Below the pieces are notes generated by a model. The model did not search any database. It was not told the DNA's origin and worked only from the letters and a program-made list of their open reading frames with translations. A stretch of DNA of 45,462 nt from Aliitabrizicola sp031408575 (GTDB lineage: Bacteria; Pseudomonadota; Alphaproteobacteria; Rhodobacterales; Rhodobacteraceae): the NCBI GenBank assembly GCA_031408575.1, contig JANNWS010000054.1:1-45462 (forward strand). Reading direction: 5' to 3'. Both the position numbers and the translations under genes were made by a program. Every line of letters starts with the position of its first letter. Position 1 is the stretch's first letter. This document shows positions 15,892-24,239 of this stretch, piece by piece.

Positions 15892-15904
15892 TTATTCACA
15901 ATAA
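15892..15904. promoter_or_regulatory. Inverted repeat upstream of kynureninase-like gene
   Basis: TTATTCACAATAA has perfect 5-base arms around CAC, flanked by GCAT and ATGC. It lies 58 bp upstream of the minus-strand kynureninase-like start, in a short AT-rich gap after the thiolase gene. It may be an operator or part of the promoter. It does not match the palindromes at 9409 or 18274. Confidence 0.3.
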
Positions 15905-15907
15905 ATG

Positions 15908-17077
15908 CTAAACAGCGTGCAGCGCCAGCGCCACGCCCTGCCCAACCCCGACGCACAGCGTCACCAGCGCACTCCGCCCGCCACCCTCGTGCAGCCGCCG
16001 TGCCGCCGTGGCCGATATCCGCGCGCCCGACATGCCCAGCGGATGCCCCATACTGATCCCGCCGCCCTTGGCGTTCATCCGATGGTCATCATCGGCCAGC
16101 CCCCAGTCGCGCGTGCAGGCCAGTACCTGTGCGGCGAAGGCCTCGTTCAACTCGATCACGTCATATCCGCCCGCCGCGATCCCGTTGCGGGCCGCCAGCC
16201 GCGTAACCGCCGCCACCGGTCCCAGCCCCATCAGACGCGGCGCGACCCCTGCCGAGGCTGCCATTCCCACGCGCGCCAGCGGGGTCAGCCCGTAGCGTTT
16301 CACCCCCGCACCTGACGCCAGCACCAGTGCTACCGCCCCGTCGTTGATCCCCGCCGCATTGCCCGCCGTCACCGACCCACCCGCGCGGAACGGTGCGGGC
16401 AGTGCCGCCAGCCGCTCCGCCGACGTGACGCGCGGATGCTCGTCAACCGACACCACCACCGTCCGCCCCGGCACCGTCACCGGCAGAATATCGGCCGCAT
16501 GCCACTGCGCGTCATAGCGCTGCTGACTGCGCAGCGCATATCCGTCCTGATCCGTCCGAGATACCGATCTTTCCTGCGCCACATTCTCGGCTGTCTCCGG
16601 CATCGAGTCTACGCCATATGCCGCCGCAATCTGGTCGTTCACGAACCGCCAACCGATCGTGGTATCGAACACCTGCGGCCCGCGCGCGAAGGCCGCCTCG
16701 GCCTTGGCCATCACGAAGGGCGCGCGCGTCATGCTTTCCACGCCGCCTGCGATCACCACATCGGCGCCGTCGCGCACGGCCCGCGCCGCCGCGATCACCG
16801 CATCAAGGCCCGAGGCGCAAAGTCGGTTCACTGTCAGCGCCGGTACACCTTCTCCCAACCGCGACAGCAGAACGCCCATCCGGGCAACATTGCGGTTGTC
16901 CTCGCCCGCCTGATTGGCGCAGCCAAAGAACACCTCGTCCACCACCAACCCCGGATGCAGGTCCAGAAGCCCGTCGATCACATGCGCCACCATGTCGTCC
17001 GGCCGCACCATCGCCAGCGCCCCACCATAGCGACCGATCGGCGTACGCCGCGATGTGCAGATGAAAACCTCGGTCAT
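15908..17077 (-). CDS. Acetyl-CoA acyltransferase, 3-oxoadipyl-CoA thiolase-like (PcaF type)
   Basis: A 389-residue thiolase. The N-terminus FICTSRRTPIGRYGGAL is typical of PcaF/PaaJ-type 3-oxoadipyl-CoA thiolases. The acylated Cys is in VNRLCASGLDAV (near residue 90), the catalytic His in MGHPLGMSGAR, and the second Cys in TLCVGVGQG. It would cleave the final 3-oxo-dicarboxyl-CoA by CoA-dependent thiolysis to acetyl-CoA and a shorter acyl-CoA. That fits a ring-opened product of 2-aminobenzoyl-CoA, which carries a distal carboxylate. Start codon and the stop of the dehydrogenase gene overlap (ATGA), so the two are co-translated. Confidence 0.92.
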   Translation of the reverse strand: MTEVFICTSRRTPIGRYGGALAMVRPDDMVAHVIDGLLDLHPGLVVDEVFFGCANQAGEDNRNVARMGVLLSRLGEGVPALTVNRLCASGLDAVIAAARAVRDGADVVIAGGVESMTRAPFVMAKAEAAFARGPQVFDTTIGWRFVNDQIAAAYGVDSMPETAENVAQERSVSRTDQDGYALRSQQRYDAQWHAADILPVTVPGRTVVVSVDEHPRVTSAERLAALPAPFRAGGSVTAGNAAGINDGAVALVLASGAGVKRYGLTPLARVGMAASAGVAPRLMGLGPVAAVTRLAARNGIAAGGYDVIELNEAFAAQVLACTRDWGLADDDHRMNAKGGGISMGHPLGMSGARISATAARRLHEGGGRSALVTLCVGVGQGVALALHAV

Positions 17078-18204
17078 CCCACCTCCGACAGTGCAGGCGG
17101 CATCACATAGCGCCCCTTCAGGTGCGCGGGCGCGCGCGCCTCCAGCCCCGCCAGCACCCCAAGGATGCGGGGCAACCCGTGGGCGCGCAACCCCGCCAGC
17201 GGCCCGCGCGGAAAGTTCAGCCCCAGCATCATCGCGGTATCAATGTCCTCGGCCGCAACGCCGTCCTGCGACAACAGCCACGCGGCTTCATTCGCCAGCA
17301 CCGCTTCGATCCGCAGCGCGATTGCCCCGGCGTCTGCCGGGGCCTCGGCGACCGCACCCGGAAAAACAAAGCCCCGCCCGGTTTTCCGCCCCAGTTTGCC
17401 GCGCGCCACCTGATCCTTCAGCGCGCCGAACACATGATAGCGCGGGTGCCCGTCCATTGCCGCCGACAATCCCTCGGTCGCCGCCAGATTGATATCGGCC
17501 CCGATCAGGTCGATCAGCGACAGCGGCCCGATCCGGTATCCGGCGGCCAGCATCGCCGCATCAATCTCTCCTGCGCTTCGCCCTTCTTCCAGCAGCGCCA
17601 GAGCCTCGCTATAAAATGGGCGTGCACAGCGGTTTACGATGAAGCCGGGGGTGTCGGGGCAACGGATGACCGTTTTTCCCGCCGCTTCCGTTACCTGCCG
17701 CGCCAGCGCGAGCGCAGCGGGGTCGCTGCCGGAATGTCCGATCAGTTCAACCAGCCGCATCGCGGGGGCGGGGTTGAAGAAGTGCAGCCCGACAACCCGC
17801 GTCGGTTGATCCAGCCCCACCGCGACCGATGCCACCGACAGCGACGATGTGTTCGTGGCCAGCACGGCGTCTTTCGCGACGACCGCTTCCAGCCCCGCGA
17901 AAAGCGCGCGCTTTGCCTCGACCCGCTCGGCAATCGCCTCGATCAGCAGGGCGACCGCACCCATCTGTGCAGGTGTGTCAACCACCGACAGCAGCGTTCG
18001 CATCCCCTCCCGCGCCCCGGCGTCCAGCTTGCCCATGGCAACGCGACTGTCCAGCGCGGCCCCAAGACGCGTTGCGGCACTGCCGCGGGTCGCCGCGTCG
18101 GCATCGGCGGCCAGAACGGAAAACCCCGCCTGAACAAAGACCTGAGCGATACCAAGGCCCATCGTGCCAAGACCCACAATGCCGATGACTGGGCCGTTAC
18201 CCAT
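17074..18204 (-). CDS. 3-hydroxyacyl-CoA dehydrogenase (PaaH-like)
   Basis: A 376-residue NAD-dependent dehydrogenase. The Rossmann motif GIVGLGTMGLGIAQVFVQAG is at the N-terminus, the catalytic-His segment is VVGLHFFNPAPAMRLVELI, and the boundary CPDTPGFIVNRCARPFYSEALALLEEG leads into the C-terminal 3HCDH domain. It oxidises 3-hydroxyacyl-CoA to 3-oxoacyl-CoA for the adjacent thiolase. Start chosen at the ATG of MGNGPVIG, preceded by AGGAGAG; the frame extends further but through the palindromic operator region. It is divergent from the monooxygenase/reductase operon, so one regulatory region can drive both halves of the pathway. Confidence 0.92.
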   Translation of the reverse strand: MGNGPVIGIVGLGTMGLGIAQVFVQAGFSVLAADADAATRGSAATRLGAALDSRVAMGKLDAGAREGMRTLLSVVDTPAQMGAVALLIEAIAERVEAKRALFAGLEAVVAKDAVLATNTSSLSVASVAVGLDQPTRVVGLHFFNPAPAMRLVELIGHSGSDPAALALARQVTEAAGKTVIRCPDTPGFIVNRCARPFYSEALALLEEGRSAGEIDAAMLAAGYRIGPLSLIDLIGADINLAATEGLSAAMDGHPRYHVFGALKDQVARGKLGRKTGRGFVFPGAVAEAPADAGAIALRIEAVLANEAAWLLSQDGVAAEDIDTAMMLGLNFPRGPLAGLRAHGLPRILGVLAGLEARAPAHLKGRYVMPPALSEVG

Positions 18205-18273
18205 CCGTCTCTCCTGTCCGCCAAGCCATATCCGGCGCCACAATGCGCCACCAAGCGCAAACTTCAAGTGAGA

Positions 18274-18291
18274 AATTTCAAGCTTGAAATT
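18274..18291. promoter_or_regulatory. Perfect 18-bp palindrome in divergent promoter (candidate MarR operator)
   Basis: AATTTCAAGCTTGAAATT is a perfect dyad in the 140-bp gap between the hydroxyacyl-CoA dehydrogenase (minus) and the monooxygenase/reductase (plus). Outer bases continue loosely (GTGA on the left, TCAC on the right). The half TTGAAA at 18285 could be a -35 element for the plus-strand operon. The MarR regulator encoded at 21364 inside that operon is the obvious candidate binder. Confidence 0.6.
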
Positions 18292-18344
18292 GTTTTCACC
18301 GGATGGCACGCTATGCTTCACGCCAGACAGCAAAAGGAATGGGC

Positions 18345-20630
18345 ATGAAGATTCTTTGCCTTGGAGGCGGTCCGGCGGGCCTCTACTTCGCGATCTCGAT
18401 GAAACTGCGCGATCCCTCGCATCAGGTCACGGTGCTGGAGCGGAACAAGCCGAATGATACTTTCGGCTGGGGCGTGGTTCTGTCGGATGATGCGCTGTCG
18501 AACATGGCGAGGAACGATCCGGTCAGCACCGCCGCGATCAAGGCCGATTTCGCCTATTGGGACGATATAGCGGTTGTTCATGACGGGGTTCGCACCGTGT
18601 CGGGCGGCCACGGCTTTGCCGGGATCGGGCGCAAGCGGATCCTGATCTTGCTGCAACAGCGCGCCCGCGATCTGGGCGTCGATCTGCAATTTGAAACAGA
18701 GTTCAAGTCGGCTGAAGACTACCGCCACAACTACGATCTTGTCGTCGCGTCAGACGGCCTGAACTCGGCCGTGCGGCGCGAATATGCCAGCGTTTTCAAG
18801 CCCGATATCGACACCCGCCTGTGCAAGTTCGTCTGGCTTGGCACCCGGCAGAAGTTCGACGACGCCTTTACCTTCATTTTCGAGAAGACTGAACATGGCT
18901 GGGTCTGGGCGCATTCCTATCAGTTCGACGACAACACCGCGACATTTATCGTGGAATGCACCCAGGCGACATGGGACGCCTGGGGATTCGAGGCGATGTC
19001 AAAGGAAGACACCGTCGTCACCTGCGAGCGGATCTTTGCCCCCCACCTTGGCGGTCACGCGCTGATTTCCAACGCGGCCCACCTGCGCGGGTCCGCGGTG
19101 TGGATGAACTTCCCCCGCGTGATCTGCGAACAATGGCACCATGAAAACGTGGTGCTGATGGGCGACGCGGCGGCCACCAGCCATTTTTCCATCGGCTCTG
19201 GCTCGCGTCTTGCGTTTGACAGTGCCATCGTGCTGGCCGAATTGCTGCATTCCGAGCCGACTTTGCAGGCCGCCTTTGCCCGCTATCAGGACGAACGCCG
19301 GATCGAGGTGCTGCGCCTGCAATCGGCCGCCCGCAACAGCCTGGAGTGGTTCGAGCAGGTTGAGCGTTACCTAGACATGCCCGCCCCCCAGTTTGCCTAT
19401 TCGCTGCTGACCCGCAGCCAGCGCATCAGCCACGAGAATCTGCGTCTGCGCGATCCCGCATGGCTGCGCCGCGCCGAGGATTGGTTTCAGGACCGCGCCG
19501 GGGGTCAGCCGGGCCGCGCACCCATGTTCGCGCCGTACCAGTTGCGCGACATGACGTTGCAAAACCGCATCGTCGTTTCGCCCATGGCGCAATACAAGGC
19601 GATCGACGGCTGCCCCAACGACTGGCATTTTGCCCATTACGCCGAACGCGCCAAGGGCGGTGCGGGTCTGGTCTATACCGAGATGACGTGTGTTTCGGCG
19701 CAAGGCCGCATCACCCCCGGCTGCACCGGCCTGTACGCCCCAGAACATGAGGCAGCATGGGCAAGGCTGACCCGGTTTGTCCATGCCGAAACACAAGCCA
19801 AGCTTTGCTGCCAGATCGGCCATTCGGGCCGCAAGGGGTCCACCCAGCTAGGCTGGTACGAAGGCGATGCGCCGCTCGCGTCCGGCAACTGGCCCGTCAT
19901 GTCGGCCTCGGCCCTGCCCTGGGCTCCGCGCAACGCGGTTCCCAAAGCGATGGACCTTGCCGATATGGCGGCTGTCAGTGCCCAGTTCGTGACTGCCACG
20001 CAAATGGCCGCGCATGCCGACTTTGACATGATCGAACTTCACGCGGCACATGGCTATCTAATATCTTCGTTCATATCACCAAAATCGAACATTCGGACCG
20101 ACAACTACGGCGGAAGTCTTGAAAATCGCCTGCGGTATCCGCTGGAGGTTTTCCGCGCTATGCGCGCCGCCTGGCCCGCCGAAAAGCCGATGTCGGTTCG
20201 GATCTCGGCCAATGACTGGGTGGGCGACGATGGTGTGACACCGTCCGACGCCGTCGAGATTGCCCGCGCCTTCGCCGCCGCCGGGGCCGACATCATCGAC
20301 GTGTCGGCAGGCCAGACCAGCATCGACGCAAAGCCGGTCTATGGCCGCATGTTCCAAACCCCGTTTTCTGACCGCATCCGCAACGAGGCGGGACTGGCCA
20401 CGATGGCGGTCGGCAACATCTCTGAGCCCGATCACGTCAATTCCATCCTGCTGGCGGGCCGGGCCGATCTGGTGTGCCTCGCCCGACCGCATCTTGCCGA
20501 TCCTTACTGGACGCTTCACGCAGCCACCCGGATGGGCGATACCGGAATGGCATGGCCGCTGCCTTATCTTGCCGGGGCCGAACAGGCCCGCCGTCTGGCG
20601 GACCGTGCGCAAGAGGTGATCCGGGCATGA
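18345..20630 (+). CDS. 2-aminobenzoyl-CoA monooxygenase/reductase (salicylyl-CoA 5-hydroxylase/OYE fusion)
   Basis: A 761-residue fusion. Residues 1 to about 375 are a flavin monooxygenase: GGGPAGLYFAISMKL at the N-terminus, and FAD-binding GDAAATSHFSIGSGSRLAFDSA near residue 275. Residues about 390-761 are an Old Yellow Enzyme-type reductase: MFAPYQLRDMTLQNRIVVSPMAQY, CQIGHSGRKGS, the substrate-site HAAHGYLISSFISP and FMN-binding DLVCLARPHLADP. This architecture is that of 2-aminobenzoyl-CoA monooxygenase/reductase of Azoarcus evansii, which hydroxylates and then reduces anthraniloyl-CoA to a non-aromatic cyclohexene derivative. The same family is also named salicylyl-CoA 5-hydroxylase. Start at the ATG 6 bp after AGGA. 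The stop overlaps the SDR start (ATGA). The aryl-CoA ligase at the end of the operon supports the assignment. Confidence 0.92.
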   Translation: MKILCLGGGPAGLYFAISMKLRDPSHQVTVLERNKPNDTFGWGVVLSDDALSNMARNDPVSTAAIKADFAYWDDIAVVHDGVRTVSGGHGFAGIGRKRILILLQQRARDLGVDLQFETEFKSAEDYRHNYDLVVASDGLNSAVRREYASVFKPDIDTRLCKFVWLGTRQKFDDAFTFIFEKTEHGWVWAHSYQFDDNTATFIVECTQATWDAWGFEAMSKEDTVVTCERIFAPHLGGHALISNAAHLRGSAVWMNFPRVICEQWHHENVVLMGDAAATSHFSIGSGSRLAFDSAIVLAELLHSEPTLQAAFARYQDERRIEVLRLQSAARNSLEWFEQVERYLDMPAPQFAYSLLTRSQRISHENLRLRDPAWLRRAEDWFQDRAGGQPGRAPMFAPYQLRDMTLQNRIVVSPMAQYKAIDGCPNDWHFAHYAERAKGGAGLVYTEMTCVSAQGRITPGCTGLYAPEHEAAWARLTRFVHAETQAKLCCQIGHSGRKGSTQLGWYEGDAPLASGNWPVMSASALPWAPRNAVPKAMDLADMAAVSAQFVTATQMAAHADFDMIELHAAHGYLISSFISPKSNIRTDNYGGSLENRLRYPLEVFRAMRAAWPAEKPMSVRISANDWVGDDGVTPSDAVEIARAFAAAGADIIDVSAGQTSIDAKPVYGRMFQTPFSDRIRNEAGLATMAVGNISEPDHVNSILLAGRADLVCLARPHLADPYWTLHAATRMGDTGMAWPLPYLAGAEQARRLADRAQEVIRA

Positions 20631-21367
20631 CATTTGCTGGCAAGCGCGTGCTGATCACCGGCGGCGGGTCCGGCACCGGGGCCGATTTTGCGCGCGGCTT
20701 TGCCGAGGCCGGGGCCGAGGTGGTCATTGCCGGGCGGCGCAAGGACGCGCTCGATCTGATCGCCGGGCGGTACAAAGGCGTGCGCGCCTTGCAGGCCGAC
20801 GTCACGGACGAGGCGTCGGTGCGCGCCATGTTCGCCGCCGCCGGACCCTGCCAGATCGTCATCGCCAATGCCGGCAGCGGCAATAGCGCGCCGTTTTCGC
20901 GGATGACGCTGGATCAATGGAACGAGATGATCACGACCAACCTCACCGGCACTTTCCTGACCCTGCGCGACGGCGTGCGCCAGATGACCGGCTGGGGGAG
21001 GCTGATCGCGGTATCCTCGGTCGCGGGCCTGCGCGGTGCGCCTTATATCGCGGGGTATGCGGCGGCCAAGCACGGGGTCATCGGGCTGACCCGTTCGATC
21101 GCATTGGAGGTAGCTCGCAAAGGCATAACCGCCAACGCGATCTGCCCCGGCTATCTGGAGACCGAGATGACCGACCGCACCGTGGAGGGCATCGTGGAAA
21201 AAACCGGCATGACGCCCGAGGCTGCGCGGGCCACACTGGCCGCGACCAATCCGCAAAACCGCCTCTTTGCCCCGGCCGAAGTGACCGCCGCCGCCCTGTG
21301 GCTGTGCGGTCCCGGCTCTGACGGGATCAACGGTCAGGCCATCGCCATATCGGGGGGCGATCCATGA
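20627..21367 (+). CDS. SDR-family NAD(P)-dependent oxidoreductase
   Basis: A 246-residue short-chain dehydrogenase. Cofactor motif TGGGSGTGADFARGF at the N-terminus (unusual Thr in the Gly motif), the NAG motif (IVIANAGSGN), catalytic Ser in AVSSVAGL and YAAAK for the Tyr-Lys pair, and a C-terminal GSDGINGQAIAISGGDP. In this operon it probably interconverts a ring hydroxyl and carbonyl of the non-aromatic 2-aminobenzoyl-CoA product or acts on a 3-hydroxyacyl-CoA; the exact step is inferred. Start overlaps the preceding stop and the stop overlaps the marR start. Confidence 0.9.
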   Translation: MTFAGKRVLITGGGSGTGADFARGFAEAGAEVVIAGRRKDALDLIAGRYKGVRALQADVTDEASVRAMFAAAGPCQIVIANAGSGNSAPFSRMTLDQWNEMITTNLTGTFLTLRDGVRQMTGWGRLIAVSSVAGLRGAPYIAGYAAAKHGVIGLTRSIALEVARKGITANAICPGYLETEMTDRTVEGIVEKTGMTPEAARATLAATNPQNRLFAPAEVTAAALWLCGPGSDGINGQAIAISGGDP

Positions 21368-21816
21368 CCGACGCGCATGCCGCCGATCCCCTGTCAAAAC
21401 GCCGCCTGAAAATGTGGATCCGCCTGCTGGGCGTCACCCGCCGCGCCGAATCCCACCTGCGCGAGTTTCTGCGGGTGGATCACGCTACCACCCTGCCACG
21501 CTTTGACGTGCTCGCCGCCCTTTACCGCCACCGCGACGGTGTCACGATGTCCGAACTTTCGCGCGTGCTGCTGGTTTCGAACGGCAACGCAACCACCGTC
21601 GTTGACCGTCTGGAAAACGATGGCCTCGTGCGCCGCACCCCGTCGGAGGCGGACCGACGCACCATTTTCGTGGCGTTGACCCCTGATGGCCTTGCCCGGT
21701 TTGAAATCCTTGCCGCCGAACACGAACGCGAACTTGGCGCGGTGTTCGGGGGGCTTTCCGAACCCGATCTGGATCAACTGACCGAGATATTGAAACGCAT
21801 GGGAGCCCGCGCATGA
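21364..21816 (+). CDS. MarR-family transcriptional regulator
   Basis: A 150-residue winged-helix regulator. It has the helix-turn-helix region GVTMSELSRVLLVSNGNATTVVDRLENDGLV and the wing RRTPSEADRRTIFVALTPDG with the conserved Asp-Arg-Arg. It is embedded between the SDR and enoyl-CoA hydratase genes with ATGA overlaps on both sides, so it is autoregulated with the pathway. MarR proteins in aromatic-CoA pathways commonly respond to the aryl-CoA. The perfect palindrome at 18274-18291 is the likely binding site (inference). Confidence 0.92.
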   Translation: MTDAHAADPLSKRRLKMWIRLLGVTRRAESHLREFLRVDHATTLPRFDVLAALYRHRDGVTMSELSRVLLVSNGNATTVVDRLENDGLVRRTPSEADRRTIFVALTPDGLARFEILAAEHERELGAVFGGLSEPDLDQLTEILKRMGARA

Positions 21817-22625
21817 CGACGCTCGCCACCCTGACCCCCGCCCATTTTCTGTGGCATGTCGAAAACCGCATCGCCACGATCCGGCTGAACCGCCCCGACA
21901 GAAAGAACCCACTGACCTTTGAAAGCTACGCCGAACTGCGCGACACCTTCCGTGCGCTGCCCGCCGCCCGCGATGTGGATGTGGTGATCTTCGCGTCGAA
22001 CGGCGGCAATTTCTGTTCGGGCGGGGATGTGCATGAAATCATCGGCCCGCTGATCGGGCGGCCGATGGCCGACCTCTTGGCCTTTACTAGGCTGACCGGC
22101 GATCTGGTCAAGGCGATGATCGCCTGCGACAAACCGGTGATCGCCGCAGTGGACGGGATCTGTGTGGGTGCGGGCGCGATCCTTGCCATGGCGTCCGACC
22201 TGCGCCTTGCCACCCCGCAGGCCAAATGCGCCTTCCTGTTCACCCGCGTCGGCCTTGCGGGCTGCGACATGGGGGCCTGTGCCATGCTGCCGCGCCTGAT
22301 CGGGCAGGGCAGGGCGGCGGAGTTGCTGTTCACCGGGCGCACGATGACCGCCGATGAGGGCGAACGCTGGGGCTTCTGGAACGCGCTGCACCCGCCCGAG
22401 GCGCTGGACGCGGCAGCACGGGCGCTGGCCACCCGCCTTGCCGCCGGCCCGACCTTTGCCCATGGCGTGACCAAGACGCAACTGGCACAGGAATGGAACA
22501 TGGGGCTGGATCAGGCCATTGAGGCCGAGGCGCAGGCGCAGGCGATCTGCATGCAGACGAAGGATTTCGAGCGTGCCTACCGCGCGTTTGTGGCGAAAGA
22601 GAAACCGGTGTTTGCGGGGAACTGA
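21813..22625 (+). CDS. Enoyl-CoA hydratase/isomerase family protein
   Basis: A 270-residue crotonase-fold protein. The oxyanion-hole segment NFCSGGDVHEI is near residue 70, the second oxyanion motif CVGAGAILAMASDLRLAT follows, and the region FLFTRVGLAGCDMGACAMLPRLIGQGRAAELLFTG contains the usual active-site loop with Asp/Cys where hydratases have Glu. It could hydrate a ring double bond, or hydrolytically open the ring of a beta-oxo intermediate as other crotonases do. Context: 4-bp overlap with marR and a 67-bp repeat-containing gap before the acyl-CoA dehydrogenase gene. Confidence 0.9.
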   Translation: MTTLATLTPAHFLWHVENRIATIRLNRPDRKNPLTFESYAELRDTFRALPAARDVDVVIFASNGGNFCSGGDVHEIIGPLIGRPMADLLAFTRLTGDLVKAMIACDKPVIAAVDGICVGAGAILAMASDLRLATPQAKCAFLFTRVGLAGCDMGACAMLPRLIGQGRAAELLFTGRTMTADEGERWGFWNALHPPEALDAAARALATRLAAGPTFAHGVTKTQLAQEWNMGLDQAIEAEAQAQAICMQTKDFERAYRAFVAKEKPVFAGN

Positions 22626-22635
22626 CCGGGCAAGT

Positions 22636-22692
22636 GGGGGTTTTCCACCCCCGTACCCCCGGAGGATATTTCTGAACAGAAAATAGAGGATC
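22636..22692. repeat. Dispersed intergenic element before acyl-CoA dehydrogenase gene
   Basis: A stem with arms GGGGGT and ACCCCC (22636-22652) is followed by CCCCCGGAGGATATTT and then ACAGAAAATAGAGG up to the start codon. GGATATTT and the 14-base ACAGAAAATAGAGG recur in the gap before the small membrane protein at 41046, and in both places supply the ribosome-binding site. I recognise this as a kind of element common between genes in Rhodobacteraceae; the function is unknown. Confidence 0.55.
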
Positions 22693-23829
22693 ATGGCGGA
22701 TCGCAGCTTTCTAGACTGGCCGTTTTTTGAGCCCCGCCACCGCGCGCTTGCCGGGGCGCTGGAGGCGTGGTGCGCAGCCAACCTGCCGGTGGCTCACGGC
22801 GATGTTGATGCCGCCTGCCGCGGGCTGGTGACGCTTTTGGGGCAGGGCGGGTGGCTGCAGCATTCCGGGGCCGCCGAGGGCGACGCGCTGGACGTACGCA
22901 GCCTGTGCCTGATCCGCGAGACGCTGGCGCGCCATGACGGGTTGGCCGATTTCGCCTTTGCGATGCAGGGGCTGGGGATGGGGGCCGTCAGCCTGTTCGG
23001 CACGCCCGCGCAGCGCGACTGGCTGGCACGCACGCGCAGCGGCACGGCCATTGCAGGCTTTGCACTGACCGAGCCCGCGTCGGGGTCGGACGTTGCCGCC
23101 ACTGCGACCAGCGCTGCAAAGGTGCAGGGCGGTTGGGTGCTGAACGGCGAGAAAACCTACATCTCCAACGGCGGCATCGCCGATATCTATGTGCTGATTG
23201 CGCGCACCGGCGAAGCGCCGGGGGCGCGGGGCCTGTCTGCGTTTCTGCTGCCCGCCGCCACGCCGGGGTTGAAAGTGGCCGAGCGCATCGAGGTCATTGC
23301 CCCGCATCCGCTGGCGCGCCTGAGCCTGCGCGATGTGGCGCTTCCTGCCGATGCCCTGATCGGCCGCGCGGGCGAGGGTTTCAAGGTCGCCATGTCTGTG
23401 CTGGACGTGTTCCGCCCCACGGTTGGCGCGGCGGCGCTGGGATTTGCCCGCCGCGCGCTGGACGAGTCCATAGCACGCGTCACCTCGCGCCAGATCGGCG
23501 GTGCGGCGCTGGCCGGGATGCAGATGGTGCAGGGTCATATTGCCGACATGGCGCTGGAAATCGACACGGCCGCTCTGCTGGTGTACCGTGCCGCCTGGGC
23601 CAAGGACAAGGGCGCGCCGCGCATCACCCGCGAGGCCGCGATGGCCAAGCTGCATGCCACCGAAGCCGCGCAGCGGGTGATCGACACCGCCGTGCAACTG
23701 CATGGCGGTGACGGTGTGCGCGCGGGGTTTGCCGTGGAAAGCCTTTACCGCGAGATCCGCGCCCTGCGGATCTATGAAGGTGCCAGCGACGTGCAGCGCA
23801 TCATCATCGCGCGTTCGGTGCTGGCATGA
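22693..23829 (+). CDS. Acyl-CoA dehydrogenase
   Basis: A 378-residue FAD flavoprotein. Mid-domain motif FALTEPASGSDVAATATSA and GEKTYISNGG bind FAD. C-terminal QLHGGDGVRAGFAVESLYREIRALRIYEGASDVQRIIIARSVL contains the catalytic Glu (IYEG). The N-terminal helical domain is short. It probably introduces a double bond into an alicyclic or ring-opened CoA ester of the pathway, with electrons passing to ETF. The ribosome-binding site TAGAGG comes from the repeat element just upstream, and the stop overlaps the thioesterase start by 4 bp. Confidence 0.92.
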   Translation: MADRSFLDWPFFEPRHRALAGALEAWCAANLPVAHGDVDAACRGLVTLLGQGGWLQHSGAAEGDALDVRSLCLIRETLARHDGLADFAFAMQGLGMGAVSLFGTPAQRDWLARTRSGTAIAGFALTEPASGSDVAATATSAAKVQGGWVLNGEKTYISNGGIADIYVLIARTGEAPGARGLSAFLLPAATPGLKVAERIEVIAPHPLARLSLRDVALPADALIGRAGEGFKVAMSVLDVFRPTVGAAALGFARRALDESIARVTSRQIGGAALAGMQMVQGHIADMALEIDTAALLVYRAAWAKDKGAPRITREAAMAKLHATEAAQRVIDTAVQLHGGDGVRAGFAVESLYREIRALRIYEGASDVQRIIIARSVLA

Positions 23830-24239
23830 GATATGCGCGCACCATCGCCGTGGAATTCAACCATTGCGATCCCGCAGGCATCGTCTTTTATCCGCGCTAT
23901 TTCGAGATGACAAATTCGGTTGTCGAGAACTTCTTTGCCGATGTGGTGGGCGTTTCCTTTGCGCAGATGATGCAGGATCGCTGCGGCGTGCCGACCGCGC
24001 GGATCGAGGCGAATTTCCGCGCGCCGTCGCGTCTGGGCGACCGGCTGGAATTCGCGCTGCGGGTCGTGAGGGTCGGGTCTGCGTCGGTGGCCGTGCAGAT
24101 CACCGCAGGGGCGGGCGATGATCCGCGCCTGACGGTCGATCTGACGCTGGTCTGGGTCACAGACGGCGGGCGGGCGACGCCCTGGCCTGAGCCGGTCCGG
24201 TCGCGTCTGTCGTCCCAAATTGAAGGAACCCCGGCATGA
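23826..24239 (+). CDS. Acyl-CoA thioesterase, 4-hydroxybenzoyl-CoA thioesterase type
   Basis: A 137-residue hotdog-fold protein. The N-terminal VEFNHCDPAGIVFYPRYFEM carries the catalytic Asp of the 4-hydroxybenzoyl-CoA thioesterase active-site motif. It would release free acid from an aryl- or acyl-CoA, either as a pathway step or as a safety valve that recycles CoA when anthraniloyl-CoA accumulates. Overlaps with both neighbours (ATGA) place it firmly in the operon. Confidence 0.9.
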   Translation: MRYARTIAVEFNHCDPAGIVFYPRYFEMTNSVVENFFADVVGVSFAQMMQDRCGVPTARIEANFRAPSRLGDRLEFALRVVRVGSASVAVQITAGAGDDPRLTVDLTLVWVTDGGRATPWPEPVRSRLSSQIEGTPA

